64,000 bases of DNA from Pyxidicoccus xibeiensis (GTDB lineage: Bacteria; Myxococcota; Myxococcia; Myxococcales; Myxococcaceae). Location of the stretch: the NCBI RefSeq assembly GCF_024198175.1, contig NZ_JAJVKV010000013.1, forward strand, positions 124,001-188,000, given 5' to 3'. The notes under the pieces were generated by a model, which made no database searches, was not told the DNA's origin, and saw only the letters and a list, made by a program, of their open reading frames with translations. A program made the translations under genes and the position numbers. Positions 1-8,624 of the stretch are shown here, one piece after another; position 1 is the stretch's first letter, and the number at the start of each line of letters is the position of its first letter.

Positions 1-2
1 AC

Positions 3-77
3 AGCGGCTGGTTCACCAGGACCTACACGTACAACCGCAACTGGCGCCTCGTCTACAGCTACGAGTACTCGGAGTAG
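3..77 (+). CDS. C-terminal fragment of a gene cut by the window start
   Basis: The last 24 codons of an open frame end at a TAG at 75-77. The tail is rich in Tyr, Trp and Arg and ends in YSYEYSE. Alternating aromatic and polar residues fit a beta-strand end of a secreted or repeat protein, but the fragment is too short to name. A perfect inverted repeat about 100 bases downstream could end its transcript. Confidence 0.5.
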   Translation, partial: SGWFTRTYTYNRNWRLVYSYEYSE

Positions 78-681
78 CTCACCGCGCCGCGCACGTCCTG
101 CCCGCTGCGAGAGCGTGCCGGATTGTCGAGACACCAGGGTGGTGGCAAGCAGGCCGCCCGCACTGGCTGCATCGGCTCCCGCCGGGCCTGACCCGGCGGG
201 AGGAAGTCGTGACGCTCCAGCAGCCAGTGCCCGTTGTGCCGGTGGGCCCCTTCCAGCAGGGCCCGCCGGCGTTTCTCCGCGGTGGAGCAGCTGCGCACCC
301 ACGGACCGCCCCAGATGGCTGAGCCACCGGCCAGGTCATCATCCGCGCCGCGCTGCTTCCCGTCCGCCGCATCAGGTGCGGCCACGCATCCCCACTGCAT
401 TTCTTGAAGCCGCATCGCGCATCCGGGCCTCCCCCTCGGGCTACCACCCGCGCAAGGGCGCTCCAGCGGGCGTTGGAGTCGTGCGCCGCCTCGGGAATGG
501 CTGAGAGGATTTACGGGCCCGGCACCTGGGGACGGCCTCACGATTGCCCTCCAGGCGCGGGGAGTTCAACGAGCAGACCAGGCAGGCCAGCAGCCGCACG
601 CCGAGCCGCCTGGTGGAGGCCGGTCGCCCATACCCACTGCCTTGCCCATCTTCTCGTGGGGTCTGTCTGGAGGGCAGGACA
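78..681. other. 604-base stretch without a convincing gene
   Basis: Open frames exist on both strands but none has a recognisable family, a good ribosome-binding site or convincing composition. A minus-strand frame (about 120-160 codons) is Arg/Cys/Pro-rich and could be a decayed gene; I cannot identify it. The stretch holds a hairpin at 176-202 and the leader of the GH88 gene. Confidence 0.5.
176..202 (+). terminator. GC-rich hairpin, possible terminator
   Basis: A perfect 11-bp inverted repeat (176-186 and 192-202) has a 5-base loop, cctga. No T-run follows, so it may be a transcript-stabilising hairpin or a factor-assisted stop for the gene ending at 77. Confidence 0.4.
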
Positions 682-2052
682 ATGATGGGAAGACTGCAAA
701 ATCGCGTCTGGAGCCGTTTTCTGGTGGCTGCCACCTGTGTCCTCACGGCAGGGCAGGCGTGGGCCTTCGATGAGGCCGCGGCGGACCGGGCCCTCCAGTT
801 CGCACGGGAGCAGCTGGCCCGAACGTCCACGAGCCCGGACATCCCGCCGCACCAGTACCCCAAGAATACGGTCGACAACCGCACCTGGAAGCTCGTCGCC
901 GCGGACAACCGCGTCGATTGGATTCAGGGGTTCTACCCGGGCCTGCTCTGGTACATGTACGAGGCGGAGGAAGACCCCGTCTGGCGGGAGCGGGCGGACG
1001 CGAGGACGCGGCCCACCGAGGTCCAGAAGACCAATACCCAGACGCATGACCTGGGGTTCAAGTTCTTTCCCAGCTTTGGCAATGCCTACCGCCTGACGGG
1101 GGAGGCCTACTATCGCGACGTGTTGCTGACGGCGGCCGGCTCGCTGGCGCAGCGCTTCCATGCGCCCTCGGGGGTCATCAACTGCTGTGATTGGAACCGC
1201 GAGTGGAAGGTTCCGCTCGTCACCGACACGATGATGAACCTGGAGCTGCTCTTCTGGGCGGCCGAGAACGGTGGCGACCCCGCCTGGAAGGACATGGCGC
1301 TGAGCCATGCGCTGGTGACCCTGCGCGACATGGTCCGGCCGGACGGCGGCACCTTCCATGTCGTGGACTACGACGCCGCGGGCAACATCCGCTCGAGGGA
1401 GACCTTCCAGGGGCACTCAGACCCCTCGACCTGGTCGCGCGGACATGCGTGGGCCATCTACGGCTTCACCCTGGCCTACCGGTACACGAAGGACCCGCGC
1501 ATGCTGGAGGCGGCCATCAAGGTGACGGACTACTACCTGGACCGGTTGCCCCCGGACTCCGTTCCGTACTGGGACATGGACGCGCCCGCGGACCAGCGGG
1601 TGAAGGACTCCTCGGCGGCGGCCGTCGTGGCCTCGGCGCTGCTGGAGCTGCACACCTTCGTCACGGACGCGGCCGTGAAGGAGCGGTACCACTCGGCGGC
1701 CCTGGCGATGCTCGACAGCCTCAGCTCATCGGCCTACCTGGCCGCCGGCACGCAGAGCCCCGGCATCCTGCTGCATGGCGTGGCGTTCTACCGCACGCCC
1801 ATCAAGCCCAAGGGCGAGGCCATCGACGAGAGTCTCATCTACGGCGACTACTACTTCGTCGAGGCGCTGCTGCGCTTCAAGCAGTCCCTCGCAGTGCCCT
1901 TGCCGGCTCCGGGCCCGCCGCCGACGACCCCGCAGCCTCCCGCACCGGGAGGGGCTGGAGAGGGGGGCTGCGCGTCGGCGGCGCCAGGCTCGACGATGGC
2001 CGCGGCCGGGCTGCTGCTCTGGCTGCTGGCCACGCGCCGCAAGCACGCGTAG
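682..2052 (+). CDS. GH88-family unsaturated glucuronyl hydrolase with MYXO-CTERM-like tail
   Basis: Predicted secreted enzyme that removes the unsaturated uronic acid left at the non-reducing end of oligosaccharides after polysaccharide lyase action, by hydration of the enol ether. An ATG pair at 682/685 follows a GGAGGG-type ribosome-binding site; upstream codons look non-coding. Residues 1-26 form a signal peptide (RFLVAATCVLTAGQAWA). Family landmarks are THDLGF (Asp about 123) and TDTMMNLELL (Asp about 182), whose spacing matches the two catalytic Asp of GH88 enzymes, plus WSRGHAWAIYGFT and DSSAAA. After a Pro-rich linker the C-terminus has Gly-Gly-Cys, a hydrophobic helix and an Arg-Arg-Lys end, the layout of MYXO-CTERM tags (sorting and surface anchoring). 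The family is a firm call; the exact substrate is unknown. Confidence 0.9.
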   Translation: MMGRLQNRVWSRFLVAATCVLTAGQAWAFDEAAADRALQFAREQLARTSTSPDIPPHQYPKNTVDNRTWKLVAADNRVDWIQGFYPGLLWYMYEAEEDPVWRERADARTRPTEVQKTNTQTHDLGFKFFPSFGNAYRLTGEAYYRDVLLTAAGSLAQRFHAPSGVINCCDWNREWKVPLVTDTMMNLELLFWAAENGGDPAWKDMALSHALVTLRDMVRPDGGTFHVVDYDAAGNIRSRETFQGHSDPSTWSRGHAWAIYGFTLAYRYTKDPRMLEAAIKVTDYYLDRLPPDSVPYWDMDAPADQRVKDSSAAAVVASALLELHTFVTDAAVKERYHSAALAMLDSLSSSAYLAAGTQSPGILLHGVAFYRTPIKPKGEAIDESLIYGDYYFVEALLRFKQSLAVPLPAPGPPPTTPQPPAPGGAGEGGCASAAPGSTMAAAGLLLWLLATRRKHA

Positions 2053-2141
2053 GCGCCCACGCACGATACATGTGACGCCATGGGTCTCTTCGGCGCTACA
2101 CCGTGACAAGCCCTGTTGTCGACGGGGGCCGGTAGATACTC

Positions 2142-2176
2142 GTCAAGATACAACGATTTTATCAGGCTATCTTGAC
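2142..2176 (+). promoter_or_regulatory. 9-bp inverted repeat overlapping a candidate -35 box
   Basis: Perfect arms gtcaagata (2142-2150) and tatcttgac (2168-2176) are separated by 17 bases in an unusually AT-rich stretch. The right arm overlaps TTGACT at 2172-2177, which lies 17 bases before a weak -10-like TTTAGG (2195-2200), upstream of the micropeptide gene at 2274. It could be an operator. No binding protein can be named. Confidence 0.4.
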
Positions 2177-2273
2177 TTAAGAGGCTGTAGTGGATTTAGG
2201 TTCTCCACTCCAGGCGCGTATGGTTGATTCCATGCTCGATGCTGGAGTCCACACCTCAACAAGGAGAATCACC

Positions 2274-2333
2274 ATGAAGATCCAGACCAAGGTTCGTGGC
2301 GGCCCCCGTGGTTGCGCCTACGTCATCCTGTAA
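2274..2333 (+). CDS. 19-residue double-glycine micropeptide, possible RiPP or signal precursor
   Basis: The gene encodes MKIQTKVRGGPRGCAYVIL then TAA. It starts with ATG 9 bases after an AAGGAGAA ribosome-binding site and is followed 29 bases later by a strong intrinsic terminator, so it looks like a free-standing short transcript. The basic N-terminus followed by Gly-Gly resembles the end of double-glycine leader peptides. Cleavage there would release PRGCAYVIL, with one Cys and a hydrophobic end. Upstream is a perfect inverted repeat over a candidate -35 box. Convergent downstream is a sensor histidine kinase. No maturation or export gene is adjacent. The case rests on signals around the frame, not on homology. 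Confidence 0.5.
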   Translation: MKIQTKVRGGPRGCAYVIL

Positions 2334-2362
2334 GACTCACGAGTCGACGTGAGCCGTACCTG

Positions 2363-2402
2363 TCGCCAGCGGGCCGCTCATCGCCCGCTGGCGATTTGTT
2401 TT
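2363..2402 (+). terminator. Strong intrinsic terminator after the micropeptide
   Basis: A perfect 12-bp stem (2363-2374 and 2383-2394) with an 8-base loop is followed directly by TTTGTTTT. It lies between the micropeptide stop and the stop of the convergent histidine kinase gene. Confidence 0.85.
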
Positions 2403-4540
2403 CAGCCACGCGAGCCCGCGCTCGGGGCGACGAGGGGGAGCTCCACGACGAAGCGGGCCCCCTGCCCGAGGGTGCTCTCCGCGTGGATGCGCCCTCCATG
2501 CGCCTGGACGATGTGGCGGCAGATGTTCAGCCCCAGCCCGAGCCCTCCCACGTTCACCGTTCCGAGCCGCTCGAAGCGATTGAAGATGCGCTCCAGGCAG
2601 CCTGGGTCGATTCCCGGCCCGTGGTCGCGGACGGTCAGCACCGCGGTGGCCTCCCGCTCCTCGAGCGTGACGTGCACCGGGGCCCCTGGGGCGTAGCGGG
2701 CGGCATTCGTGAGCAGGTTGGTGAGGACCTGTTCGATGCGGAAGGGGTCGCACTCTCCCTGGATGTCGGGCGCGAGGTCCAGCACCAGGGTGGCTCCCAC
2801 CGCGGCGAGCTCCGGGGCGAGGCGCTCGATGGTCTCCTTCGCCAACGCCGAGAGGCAGACGCGCTCCAGGTTCATCGCCAGCTTGCCCGAGGCGATGCGC
2901 GAGATGTCGAGCATGTCATCCACCAGCCGGGTGAGCCGGGACGTCTGGCGCGCGGTGAGCTCCAGCAGTCGCTGGACCTTCTCGGGCTCCCAGCCATGCA
3001 GCTCGGCCCGCGCCAGCGCCCGCTGGCCGATCTGCGTCTGGAGCTTGAGTGAGGTGAGCGGCGTCTTCAGCTCGTGCGAGGCGATGCCCAGGAAGGTGTC
3101 TCGCGCGCTGACGGCGGTTTGCAGCTCGCGCGCCAGCGTCTCGGCCTCCCGCAGCTCGGTCACGTTCTCGACGAAGGCGAAGATGCCCGTGATGCGCCCC
3201 TCGTCGTCCCGGAAGGGGTGGTAGCCGACGTTGAGCAGGAGCTTCTGCAGGACCCCGCGCTCGTCGCGGCGATAGAAGGGCAGCTCCTTGCCGATGTACG
3301 GCACGCCCGTCTGATACACCTCGTCGAGCAGGTCGAAGAAGCGTCCCACCTCCTGGTCGGCGAAGATCTCCCGGACCGTCCGGCCCAGCACGTCGGTGTG
3401 GCCCGTCAGTTGGAGGTAGCGCTCGTTGGCCAGGACGTACACATGCTCGGGCCCGGAGAAGATGCACATCGGCGCGGGTGCGCGCATGAAGAACTCGCGC
3501 AGGTCCTGGCGGACGACCTCGACCGATGTCTGGGATTGCTTCAGCGCCAGCGCATCCGCGACCTGGGAAGCAAGCTGGCGGAAGTGACTGCGGTAGCCCT
3601 CATCGAAGGGCAGCCTCGGGCTGATGCCCAGGACGATGCAGCCGGCCGGGCGCTCCCCGCCGGCCGTGCCCAGCGGCGCCGCCCAGAGCTCCTCCACCGG
3701 TTCGGGCCATACGCTCCCGGGCAGCAGGGGCAGGGGAGGGTGGCAGACGTGGTGGGCGGGCTCGCGCGCATCGGTCGCACGCCGCAGCACCTCCGCTACC
3801 TGCGGAAGCGGGCCATCAGTCCTGCCCTTGGGCCCTTCGTCCGGGCCCGGGGTGGGGGCATCGACCCGCCGGAACTCACCGGAGGCGCCCCTCAGGAAGA
3901 GCTGGACGAAGGGAATGTCGTAGGGGGCCTTGCGAAGCACCTCCGCGGCCCGCTGCATGACGCTCCGCGCATCCGCCGCACGCGCCAGGGCCTCGGACAG
4001 CGCCTGCACGGTGTCCTTCCGGCGCTCCATCACCACCCGGGTCGTGGTCTCGGTGCAGACGACCAGCACCCCGGCCACCCGTCCCGTCTCGTCGTAGACG
4101 GGAGAATGGCCGTAGGTCCAATAGAGCTCCTCGATGCGGCCATTGCGAAAGCTGGGGACGACCCGGTCCTCGTTCCAGCTGGGCGTGCCGTGGTGCATCA
4201 CCGCCTCGATTTGAGGCCAGATGATGGGCCACACCTCTCCCCAGCATTCCCGGGCCCGCTGGCCCAGGGCCGTCGGGTGCTTGCCCTGGCCGAAGCTGGG
4301 CAGGTACGCGTCGTTGTAGAACTGGATGAGCTCCGGGCCCCAGAAGAGGACCATGGGATGGCGCGAGTGGAGCAGCGTGCCGACGATCGTCCGCAGGCTC
4401 ACGGGCCACGATTCCAGGGGCCCCAGCACCGTCTTCGACCAGTCGATGGCCCGGACCAGAGCCCCCGTGGCACCTCCACCGGAGACGAAGGACAGGGGGC
4501 CTGGCACGTCGGGGGCGTGAAGGGATGGGCTCATCATCAT
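2402..4540 (-). CDS. PAS/GAF-type sensor histidine kinase (orphan)
   Basis: Predicted cytoplasmic sensor kinase of about 712 residues with no membrane segment. Order: an N-terminal PAS/PAC region (about 20-150; WSKTVLGPLESWP, FYNDAYLPSFG), a GAF-like region (about 165-320), a second PAS (about 335-465), HisKA with the H-box ASHELKTPL (His about 488), then the ATPase domain with N-box LTNLLTNAARYAPG, G1 DHGPGID, F-box IFNRFERLG and G2 GLGLGLNICRHIV. No receiver domain is attached and no response regulator gene is adjacent, as is common for myxobacterial orphan kinases. The start is uncertain: three consecutive ATG codons at 4540-4532 follow a weak GGTGGGA, and an in-frame GTG lies at 4555. The stimulus is unknown. 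It is convergent with the micropeptide gene. Confidence 0.9.
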   Translation of the reverse strand: MMMSPSLHAPDVPGPLSFVSGGGATGALVRAIDWSKTVLGPLESWPVSLRTIVGTLLHSRHPMVLFWGPELIQFYNDAYLPSFGQGKHPTALGQRARECWGEVWPIIWPQIEAVMHHGTPSWNEDRVVPSFRNGRIEELYWTYGHSPVYDETGRVAGVLVVCTETTTRVVMERRKDTVQALSEALARAADARSVMQRAAEVLRKAPYDIPFVQLFLRGASGEFRRVDAPTPGPDEGPKGRTDGPLPQVAEVLRRATDAREPAHHVCHPPLPLLPGSVWPEPVEELWAAPLGTAGGERPAGCIVLGISPRLPFDEGYRSHFRQLASQVADALALKQSQTSVEVVRQDLREFFMRAPAPMCIFSGPEHVYVLANERYLQLTGHTDVLGRTVREIFADQEVGRFFDLLDEVYQTGVPYIGKELPFYRRDERGVLQKLLLNVGYHPFRDDEGRITGIFAFVENVTELREAETLARELQTAVSARDTFLGIASHELKTPLTSLKLQTQIGQRALARAELHGWEPEKVQRLLELTARQTSRLTRLVDDMLDISRIASGKLAMNLERVCLSALAKETIERLAPELAAVGATLVLDLAPDIQGECDPFRIEQVLTNLLTNAARYAPGAPVHVTLEEREATAVLTVRDHGPGIDPGCLERIFNRFERLGTVNVGGLGLGLNICRHIVQAHGGRIHAESTLGQGARFVVELPLVAPSAGSRG

Positions 4541-4653
4541 CGTCAAGGGTCCCACCGCATGGCTCCATCAATGATGACCACGTCGCCTTGAAACAACGGG
4601 AAGCGCCCCGGGTGTGTATCTGGCGAGACAAAGAACCCTGCGCACGGCAGGCC

Positions 4654-4673
4654 CCCCGCGACTCTCCGCGGGG
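4654..4673 (-). terminator. Hairpin between two minus-strand genes
   Basis: Perfect 7-bp arms (4654-4660 and 4667-4673) with a 6-base loop lie 75 bases after the stop of the gene ending at 4748 and upstream of the histidine kinase start. There is no T-run; it is a possible terminator or processing hairpin. Confidence 0.35.
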
Positions 4674-4747
4674 CTCCTCGAGCGGGTGGGCAGGCGGTGG
4701 ACCACCCCGCCAGACTGCGAGCAGCAGACGACGAGGCGGGCATACCG

Positions 4748-6115
4748 TCAGAAGAACTCGGGATGCTCGGCGGCCAGCATCTGCTCCAACCTGCTCACGT
4801 CCTTCAGCAGGCTGTGGCCTGGCATGATGTTCCGCGCCGCATCCCAGCACATCCAGGCCGCGCCCATGTCCCAGTCCGAGGTGCAGAGGTCTCCCAGGTC
4901 CTTGTAGGCCCCTGTGAAGAAGGGGTTGGTGTCGATGGTCTGGAGCAGCAGCGCGCGCGCCTCCTCGGTCTCGCCGAGGGTCCGGCGGGCATGGGACTCC
5001 ATGCTCATGAGGACGTGCGCGCGGCGTCCGGCCGCCTGCCGGAGCTCGACGAGCACCGGGGCCATGACGCTGGCCACTTCCTGGGTGGTGGGCGGCTCCG
5101 ACATGACTTCCCGGAAGCGGCGCACTTCCTCATCCTGGATGTCCCGCACGACCTCCCCCAGGCCCGGCACCGTCACATCGATTTCCAGCTTCAGCTCGAA
5201 GAAGGTGAGCACGCCCTCGAGCATGTGGCCCGCGTCCACGGCTTCCTTCGCTTCCTTCTTGCGCCGCTCCTGCACCTCGTTGGGGTCCGGGGCGGGGCCG
5301 AGTGTGACGCGCTCCAGGATGGCGTCGCTCGGCAGCCCTGGCCTTCCTCGCACCACGCGGCGGTAGCCGTCGAGTGGAAGCCCGGTGTCGGGCACGACGT
5401 TGGCGGACAGGAGCCGCAGCGTGACGGTGCCCGCGGGAATGCCGCGCATCATCCGGGCGCTGTACTGGATTTCGCGCGGCACACGGCCCGCCGAGGCGAG
5501 CCGCTCGAGGATGAGCGGGTGGCCGTCGTAGCGGTAGCGCAGGAACTGGACGAACCGCCTGCCCATGTCGGGCGCTACGTCGGTGCCGTCGTCCGAGTGT
5601 GCGAGCAGCTCGCGCCCCTGGGCGGTGCCATACACCGTGCGCCCGGCGTCCGACTGCACGGAGATGTCGCCCTGCTTCTTCTTCCCGGAGAAGGCGGACC
5701 GCAGGAGTCCGCCAAGCCCCGTGCTCTTCGGAGCCGCGTCCGCGAGCGTCCGTCCCCGCGCCTTGTCGAGCACCGAGAGCTGGTGCTCCATGATGACGGG
5801 TTCGAAGTCCGACGTGTCGCCCTGGCCGGCCGCGATGACGGAGCGAACATGCTCGCGGTTGGGCAGCTCGAAGTGCCGGGAGCAGACGTTCGCGTACAGC
5901 GACGACTCGACGTACGTCCGCGCGCCCTCGTCGAGCTCGAGGCGACGCCGGCGAGTGAAATCCATGAGGACCTCGTGCTCCTCGGGCTCGCGATAGCCAA
6001 GCCAGTCGCGACGCAGCCGGACCTGGACCTCATAGGTCCGCTCCGGGACGGGGGGAGCCTCGGGGTTGTTCCTTCCGCCGGACTCCGTGACTTGCAACCT
6101 CAGGTCGAGCCCCAT
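4748..6115 (-). CDS. Uncharacterised 455-residue protein with helical C-terminal region
   Basis: Unrecognised family. Soluble, with no signal peptide or membrane helix. The N-terminal 250 residues are mixed alpha/beta and charged; MGLDLRLQV starts a beta-rich stretch. A Lys-rich stretch lies near 150 (SGKKKQGD). The C-terminal 100 residues (ARRTLGETEEARALLLQTIDTNPFF, AYKDLGDLC) look like a tetratricopeptide-type helical repeat, suggesting protein-protein contacts. The start ATG at 6115 has GAGGAGA just upstream on the minus strand. It lies alone between a TonB-dependent receptor and a histidine kinase, both on the same strand with gaps over 130 bases, so an operon is not evident. Confidence 0.8.
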   Translation of the reverse strand: MGLDLRLQVTESGGRNNPEAPPVPERTYEVQVRLRRDWLGYREPEEHEVLMDFTRRRRLELDEGARTYVESSLYANVCSRHFELPNREHVRSVIAAGQGDTSDFEPVIMEHQLSVLDKARGRTLADAAPKSTGLGGLLRSAFSGKKKQGDISVQSDAGRTVYGTAQGRELLAHSDDGTDVAPDMGRRFVQFLRYRYDGHPLILERLASAGRVPREIQYSARMMRGIPAGTVTLRLLSANVVPDTGLPLDGYRRVVRGRPGLPSDAILERVTLGPAPDPNEVQERRKKEAKEAVDAGHMLEGVLTFFELKLEIDVTVPGLGEVVRDIQDEEVRRFREVMSEPPTTQEVASVMAPVLVELRQAAGRRAHVLMSMESHARRTLGETEEARALLLQTIDTNPFFTGAYKDLGDLCTSDWDMGAAWMCWDAARNIMPGHSLLKDVSRLEQMLAAEHPEFF

Positions 6116-6254
6116 GCTTCTCCTCGTGGGTGATTCGCGGAGGCGGCGTCAGGGGGCTGCCTCCAGGCTCAGGCCATCATATCCACGGACGCACAGGTCT
6201 GAATGTAGCCAGGGCTGGAGACCTGGCGGGTGGAAGCGGACCTCGCCCGCCGAG

Positions 6255-8528
6255 TCAGAAGTCGTACCGCAGGCCGAAGCGCACCTGCCGCGGAGCCTGA
6301 TATCGCACGGGCACGAGGGAGGTGTCGCGCGCCTCCACCTGTGTCGGCTCCTGCGCATTGAGGACGTTGAACACGTCGAGCCGGAACGTGACGTCCTGCC
6401 AGTCGCGCACCGCGTACCGCACGCCGAGATAGGCATCCCATGACTGCACCCACGGCGTGCGCTTCCCGGACTCCAGCAGCAGGCCCGACGCGCCCAGATA
6501 CGACGCGCCCACATCGGCTCGCCACTTGCGGCTTCGGTCGAAGCGAAGCTCCCGGGCCCCGGAGAGGCGAATGACATGGGGTCGGTCCAGCGGAAGCCGC
6601 TGTGTCGGCGTGAGCCCGTCCCACGCCGCGAACGGGCTCACGTAGTTGCCCGTCAGCCTGGACCACGTGTAGCTCGCCTGTCCCAGCCAGCCATTCCGGT
6701 AGGAGGTGCGCAGCTCCACCGTCACCGCATCCTGGTTGCGCGCCGCGCGCGGAGAATCGGAAGCGAGCCCGGAGCCGGGATTGACGAGCACCCCACCACT
6801 CCCGTCCGTCCGGGGCACGAGCGCGAGCCCGTGCTCCAGCCTCCGGTGCAGATACGTCGCGCCGAGGACCACGTCGAACAGGACCTCGTATTCGAGCCCC
6901 GCTACGACCTCGCGGGAGGCCAGGGGCTCGAGGTCCGGGTCCACTGTCACTTCCGCCGCGGGAGCCCGAGCCTCCAGGAGCCCCAGCGGAATCAGTCCCT
7001 GGAACTTCCCGAAGTGGGCGAACACCTTCATCCGGCCGTTGGCCCACGGGTCGATGATGAGGCCCATGCGAGGCGAAAGCCGGGCCGTGGTGACGGGTTC
7101 CTGGCTCGCCCCTTCGATGCGCTGCACGTCGTAGCGGGCGCCGACATTCAAGGTGAAGCGATTGCCGAAGGACGCGCTGTCCTGCACGTAGCCGCTGAAG
7201 ACCTGGCTGGGCGTCTTCGCGCCTGGCCTCTCATGGGTGAGCCATTCCGAGTCCACGCCCGCCTTCACCGCGTGCGTGACCAGCCACCGCGCCAGCCACA
7301 GGGCCGTGGCATTGGCCTGGTAGCGGTCGACCGTGGCCCGGGGCGCCGGTTGCTGGGACAGCCAGCCCGCGTTGACATCGACCAGCAGCTTCTTGTCCAT
7401 GAACGCGCCGGCGTAGCGAAGCGAGGTCAGCGTCGAATCGGTGCTCCCTCCCTCTCGCGAGGAAGGCGCGGTGACGAGCGAAAGCGACACGTTGTGGTCA
7501 TGGTTGATGAGGTACGTCAGCTTCCCCAGGGCCTGGAGGCTGCGCGCGTCGTCGAAGCGCCGTGGGAGGCTCCCATCGGGGGCTGGAGCCTGAAGCGTCC
7601 GCTCCACCCGGCTCAGCGCCGGAGTGACTCCCGCGTAGAACCAGAGCTTGTCCTTGAGCAACGGGCCGCCCAGGGTGGCCCCGAAGTCTCCCTGGTGCTT
7701 GAGCGCATCCTGACTCCCGAGCCCCGTGCTCTCGCGGCGTCCCTCCAGCAGCCCCGGCGTCCAGAAGGCGAAGACGGAGCCATGCATTTCATTGGAGCCG
7801 GACAGTGTCGTCGCCCTCAGCTGCCCACCCGTGGCACGGCCGTACTCCGCCGGGGCGCCACCCGTCGCCAGCTCCGGGGCCTGAATCAGCTCCGCGCTCA
7901 GGGAGAGGGCATTGAGTCCCAGCACCGCGTCACCGACGGACAGGCCATCCAGCCGGTACTCGTTCTCGAAGACGGAAGCGCCGTGGATGGAGAGGCCTCC
8001 CGCCACATCCAGGACCCCTGGGATGAGCGGTGCGAGGTCTTCGACCGTGCGCACCGCGTCGGGTGCGCCGGAGCTCCTGCCCAGCACACGGTCGAGCTCG
8101 AACTCGAAGTCGAGGTCGCGTCCCGTCGTCGTGCTGCCGACGTCGATGGCCGGCGGGCCACAACCCTGCAGGAGTACCTGCTCCGAGTCATCGGCAACCA
8201 GCGTCACGTCGAGCTTCGTGGAGTATCCCCCCTTCAACGGCACGTCGGTCCGCGCATAGGGCCGGAGCCATTCCTTCTCGAACCGCACGGTGTACAGCCC
8301 GGGAGGCAGGTCCGGAATCCGGTACCTCCCCTGGGCGTCCGTCAGCACGGTCTGTTCGCCTTGCAGTGAAGGTGAGGTCGCCGTGATGACGACATCGCCC
8401 GCGGGAGCTCCCGTCTCGGCCTGCTTCACCGTACCGAAGATGACCCCGCGCGCCTCGGCTCCAGCCGCTGAGAACGCCAGACATGCCGCGAGGACGCCCA
8501 CGGTCCGGAACCACCCCTTCACGCACAT
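6255..8528 (-). CDS. TonB-dependent/Oar-like outer-membrane protein with carboxypeptidase-regulatory domain
   Basis: Predicted outer-membrane beta-barrel of 757 residues. A signal peptide (about 1-27, VLAACLAFSAAGAEA) is followed by a carboxypeptidase regulatory-like beta-sandwich (about 28-110; GTVKQAETGAPAGDVVI, DAQGRYRIPDLPPGLYTV). Then comes a plug-like segment (about 150-235; TVEDLAPLIPGV, SIHGASVFENEYRLDG, APAEYGRATGGQL) and a barrel ending in a terminal Phe (VRFGLRYDF), as in outer-membrane barrels. This order matches the Oar/TonB-dependent transporter family of myxobacteria. No clear TonB box is visible. The start at 8528 has GGAAGGGA 8-9 bases upstream. Cargo is unknown: nutrient import, adhesion or exopolysaccharide-related roles are all possible. 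Confidence 0.85.
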   Translation of the reverse strand: MCVKGWFRTVGVLAACLAFSAAGAEARGVIFGTVKQAETGAPAGDVVITATSPSLQGEQTVLTDAQGRYRIPDLPPGLYTVRFEKEWLRPYARTDVPLKGGYSTKLDVTLVADDSEQVLLQGCGPPAIDVGSTTTGRDLDFEFELDRVLGRSSGAPDAVRTVEDLAPLIPGVLDVAGGLSIHGASVFENEYRLDGLSVGDAVLGLNALSLSAELIQAPELATGGAPAEYGRATGGQLRATTLSGSNEMHGSVFAFWTPGLLEGRRESTGLGSQDALKHQGDFGATLGGPLLKDKLWFYAGVTPALSRVERTLQAPAPDGSLPRRFDDARSLQALGKLTYLINHDHNVSLSLVTAPSSREGGSTDSTLTSLRYAGAFMDKKLLVDVNAGWLSQQPAPRATVDRYQANATALWLARWLVTHAVKAGVDSEWLTHERPGAKTPSQVFSGYVQDSASFGNRFTLNVGARYDVQRIEGASQEPVTTARLSPRMGLIIDPWANGRMKVFAHFGKFQGLIPLGLLEARAPAAEVTVDPDLEPLASREVVAGLEYEVLFDVVLGATYLHRRLEHGLALVPRTDGSGGVLVNPGSGLASDSPRAARNQDAVTVELRTSYRNGWLGQASYTWSRLTGNYVSPFAAWDGLTPTQRLPLDRPHVIRLSGARELRFDRSRKWRADVGASYLGASGLLLESGKRTPWVQSWDAYLGVRYAVRDWQDVTFRLDVFNVLNAQEPTQVEARDTSLVPVRYQAPRQVRFGLRYDF

Positions 8529-8624
8529 GCTCGAGTCCCTTCCATGGGCCGCGAGCGTGCCTCCGCGTGAGGGGCACCTACTTCACCGTTCCATCACGGT
8601 TGCCGCACGAAACCCGCAGGTGGC

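Noticed and set aside
79-541. Minus-strand frames of 122-160 codons in the first 600 bases
   Set aside because: No family, no start signal and unusual Cys/Arg/Pro composition; not enough for a gene call.
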